From: Runella zeae DSM 19591
Lineage (GTDB): Bacteria; Bacteroidota; Bacteroidia; Cytophagales; Spirosomataceae
Direction: 5' to 3'
Length of the DNA: 64,000 bases
Assembly (NCBI RefSeq): GCF_000423565.1
Contig: NZ_AUIF01000030.1
Span: 1 to 64,000, forward strand
Part shown: positions 62,847 through 64,000 of the stretch, one piece after another
Position numbering within the stretch: position 1 is the first letter of the stretch
How the letters are laid out: every line of letters starts with the position of its first letter
Notes under the pieces: model-generated
What the model saw: only the letters and a program-made list of their open reading frames with translations
What the model was told of the DNA's origin: nothing
Databases searched by the model: none
Made by a program: the position numbers and the translations under genes

Positions 62847-62876
62847 AAAAACCTGTTCTGAAAGGAACAGGTTTTT
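62847..62876. terminator. Terminator downstream of the second YceI gene
   Basis: A 12-bp perfect stem (62847-62858 with 62865-62876) with a 6-base loop, A run on one side and T run on the other. It lies just downstream of the YceI stop (minus strand) and upstream of the peptidase gene. Confidence 0.82.
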
Positions 62877-62904
62877 AGACAAAAAGTGAAAAGCAAAGTA
62901 GGGC

Positions 62905-63519
62905 TTATTTGGTAGCCGCTAGTGCTAAATCAATTTCAAAATCATCATTGATCATTTTATCGCCGATATTAGGGAAGAAGGTTTTAGAACCATAGCGAAT
63001 ATCCCATTTTGAGCGGTCAAGTACGATTTTAGCGGTGGCGTTTAGGCCCTTAGCATCGGTTTTGACAGTAGCTGGGAAAGTGATAGAATTGGTGATGCCT
63101 TTGATAGTCAAATCACCTGTGATGTTGTAACTATCGCCTTTACCTTCTACTTTTTTAATCACAAACTTAGCTTTTGGATTTTTTTCTACCGAAAAGAAAT
63201 CATCAGATTTGAGGTGACCTACCAATTTGGCATTATAACCAGCGTCAGTAATGTCAGTACATTTAATACTATTCATATCAATTTCGAAGGTACCACCCGT
63301 GATTTTGTTACCATCTACGTTCAAAGAGCCATTTGAAATATTAATAGTACCGAAGTGCTCGCCAGTTACTTTTTTAGCATGCCATTTTGTGTTGCTTTTT
63401 GCTAGGTCTACTTTGTAAGCTACGGGTTTCTTCGCCGTGGTTTTTTCGGTAGCACCAGCGATGTTGAAAGTCATTAAAGCAGCTACTAATACGCTAGAGA
63501 ACATTTTGATTGTTTTCAT
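62905..63519 (-). CDS. YceI-family protein
   Basis: This 204-residue secreted YceI protein has a signal peptide (SSVLVAALMTFNIAGA) and the family motifs VDLAKSNTKWHAKKVTGEHF, GTFEIDMNSIKCTDI, HLKSDDFFSVEKNPKAKF and KWDIRYGSKTF. It is more similar to canonical E. coli YceI than the cluster copy at 58.5 kb. It likely binds an isoprenoid-like lipid in the periplasm. A truncated MarR gene precedes it on the same strand by 98 bases and may control it. Confidence 0.92.
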   Translation of the reverse strand: MKTIKMFSSVLVAALMTFNIAGATEKTTAKKPVAYKVDLAKSNTKWHAKKVTGEHFGTINISNGSLNVDGNKITGGTFEIDMNSIKCTDITDAGYNAKLVGHLKSDDFFSVEKNPKAKFVIKKVEGKGDSYNITGDLTIKGITNSITFPATVKTDAKGLNATAKIVLDRSKWDIRYGSKTFFPNIGDKMINDDFEIDLALAATK

Positions 63520-63617
63520 TGTGATTGTGAGAATTTAAAAGTTAAAAAAGAAAGATTTGTTTTATGGATTTAATAGTTTTTAAAAGTATTATAAATTATA
63601 AGCCTTTGAGGCTTGTA

Positions 63618-64000
63618 TTAACAAGAGGTTTCGGAGGTACTCCTAAGTTTGTCGAGCAAATCACTCAGTAGGGTAGCTTCTTCGCTGCTTAGTTGCTGGA
63701 GCTTGTTTTCCCAATGATCCTGTAAGTTGTCGAGCTCGGCTAAAAGGTTCAAACCTGCCTCTGATATTACTACATCTACTGCACGGCGGTCATGAAGGCA
63801 TTCTGTTCGTTGAGCTAGGCCTTTGAGCAATAGCTTATCTACAAGCCGAGAAGCGTTCGACATTCTATCGAGCATTCTTTCGATGATGTCATTGACCCGA
63901 ATCGGATTGGGGTACTGGCCTCGTAATATCCTAAGTACGTTGTATTGCTGAGGCGTGAGGTCATAAGGCTTCAGAAGGCAAGCTTGACTATTGCTGAGCC
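63618..64000 (-). CDS. MarR-family regulator (5' end cut by the window)
   Basis: The open frame continues past the right edge. Visible residues include DLTPQQYNVLRILRGQYPNP, then RVNDIIERMLDRMSNASRL and LLKGLAQRTECLHDRRAVDV, the winged-helix core of a MarR protein. The C-terminus has WENKLQQLSSEEATLLSDLL. The 5' end is missing, so the start and N-terminal region are unknown. It lies 98 bases upstream of a YceI gene on the same strand and may regulate it. Confidence 0.85.
   Translation of the reverse strand, partial: LSNSQACLLKPYDLTPQQYNVLRILRGQYPNPIRVNDIIERMLDRMSNASRLVDKLLLKGLAQRTECLHDRRAVDVVISEAGLNLLAELDNLQDHWENKLQQLSSEEATLLSDLLDKLRSTSETSC

Noticed and set aside
1-64000. CRISPR arrays, tRNA, rRNA, phage or insertion-sequence genes
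   Set aside because: No regularly spaced repeats, cloverleaf-like sequence, transposase or integrase could be identified by reading both strands.

Overview
The window looks like the chromosome of a gliding-type member of the Bacteroidota, most likely Cytophagia/Cytophagales. This rests on gene families rather than a species match: a GldJ-like SUMF1-fold lipoprotein, secreted proteins with both type A and type B (CHU_C-like) type IX secretion C-terminal signals, GWxTD, DUF4159, DUF5777 and YceI proteins, and promoter candidates of the Bacteroidota form TTG-N18..20-TAnnTTTG. I saw no tRNA, rRNA, CRISPR array, phage gene or intact insertion sequence. Most of the sequence is ordinary core or accessory chromosome with strong hairpin terminators between convergent genes.

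Layout. 0-12 kb: a YdeP/FdhF-like molybdopterin oxidoreductase; a giant secreted GH42-like, Ig-repeat, T9SS protein; two exported sugar-metabolism proteins (TIM-barrel epimerase and Gfo/Idh/MocA oxidoreductase); a cupin/AraC pair; and a sodium:alanine symporter. 12-20 kb: a beta-helix protein with a C-terminal PDZ domain, then a visibly AT-rich stretch. That stretch holds an orphan TPR/HisKA_3 sensor kinase and a compact three-gene operon of a 138-residue unknown protein, an APH-fold kinase and a HopA1-domain protein with a LanC-like tail. 20-31 kb: a YhhQ-like queuosine-precursor transporter, a YyaL-type thioredoxin-domain protein, a peroxide-stress operon (DoxX, glutathione peroxidase, OhrR) with a visible operator, HxlR and DsbA-like genes, two GNAT acetyltransferases (one AAC(6')-like), a PQQ-type sugar dehydrogenase, an FAD oxidoreductase and gldJ.

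31-45 kb: an exported alpha/alpha-toroid protein carrying a DADDTA motif, a beta-propeller, ruvC, a three-gene glycolipid or polysaccharide set (flippase-like, GT2, CE4 deacetylase), a GMC oxidoreductase, a MoxR/VWA pair with rsmE downstream, a stand-alone LytTR protein, DUF4159, a fatty-acid desaturase and a deoxyribonucleotidase. 45-64 kb: a type B T9SS cargo protein, sucC, a DUF1361 membrane protein, a methyltransferase, a GntR regulator, an orphan nuoK, GWxTD, a sugar isomerase, sppA, a small membrane protein overlapping an ABC ATPase, fabI, a DUF1080 protein, a Rieske-DUF5777-YceI cluster, DUF72, a peptidase-MORN fusion, a second YceI and a truncated MarR gene at the right edge.

The most promising candidate for an undescribed system is the operon at 16663-19834. 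Its genes overlap by 1 and 4 bases. An APH-type kinase beside a HopA1-like protein is the dehydratase pairing known from thioamitide and class V lanthipeptide biosynthesis. Here the HopA1 domain appears fused to a degenerate LanC-like domain, and the first gene encodes a small protein with a Ser/Thr-rich tail that could be the substrate. This assignment comes from reading motifs and has not been tested by any search or structure prediction.
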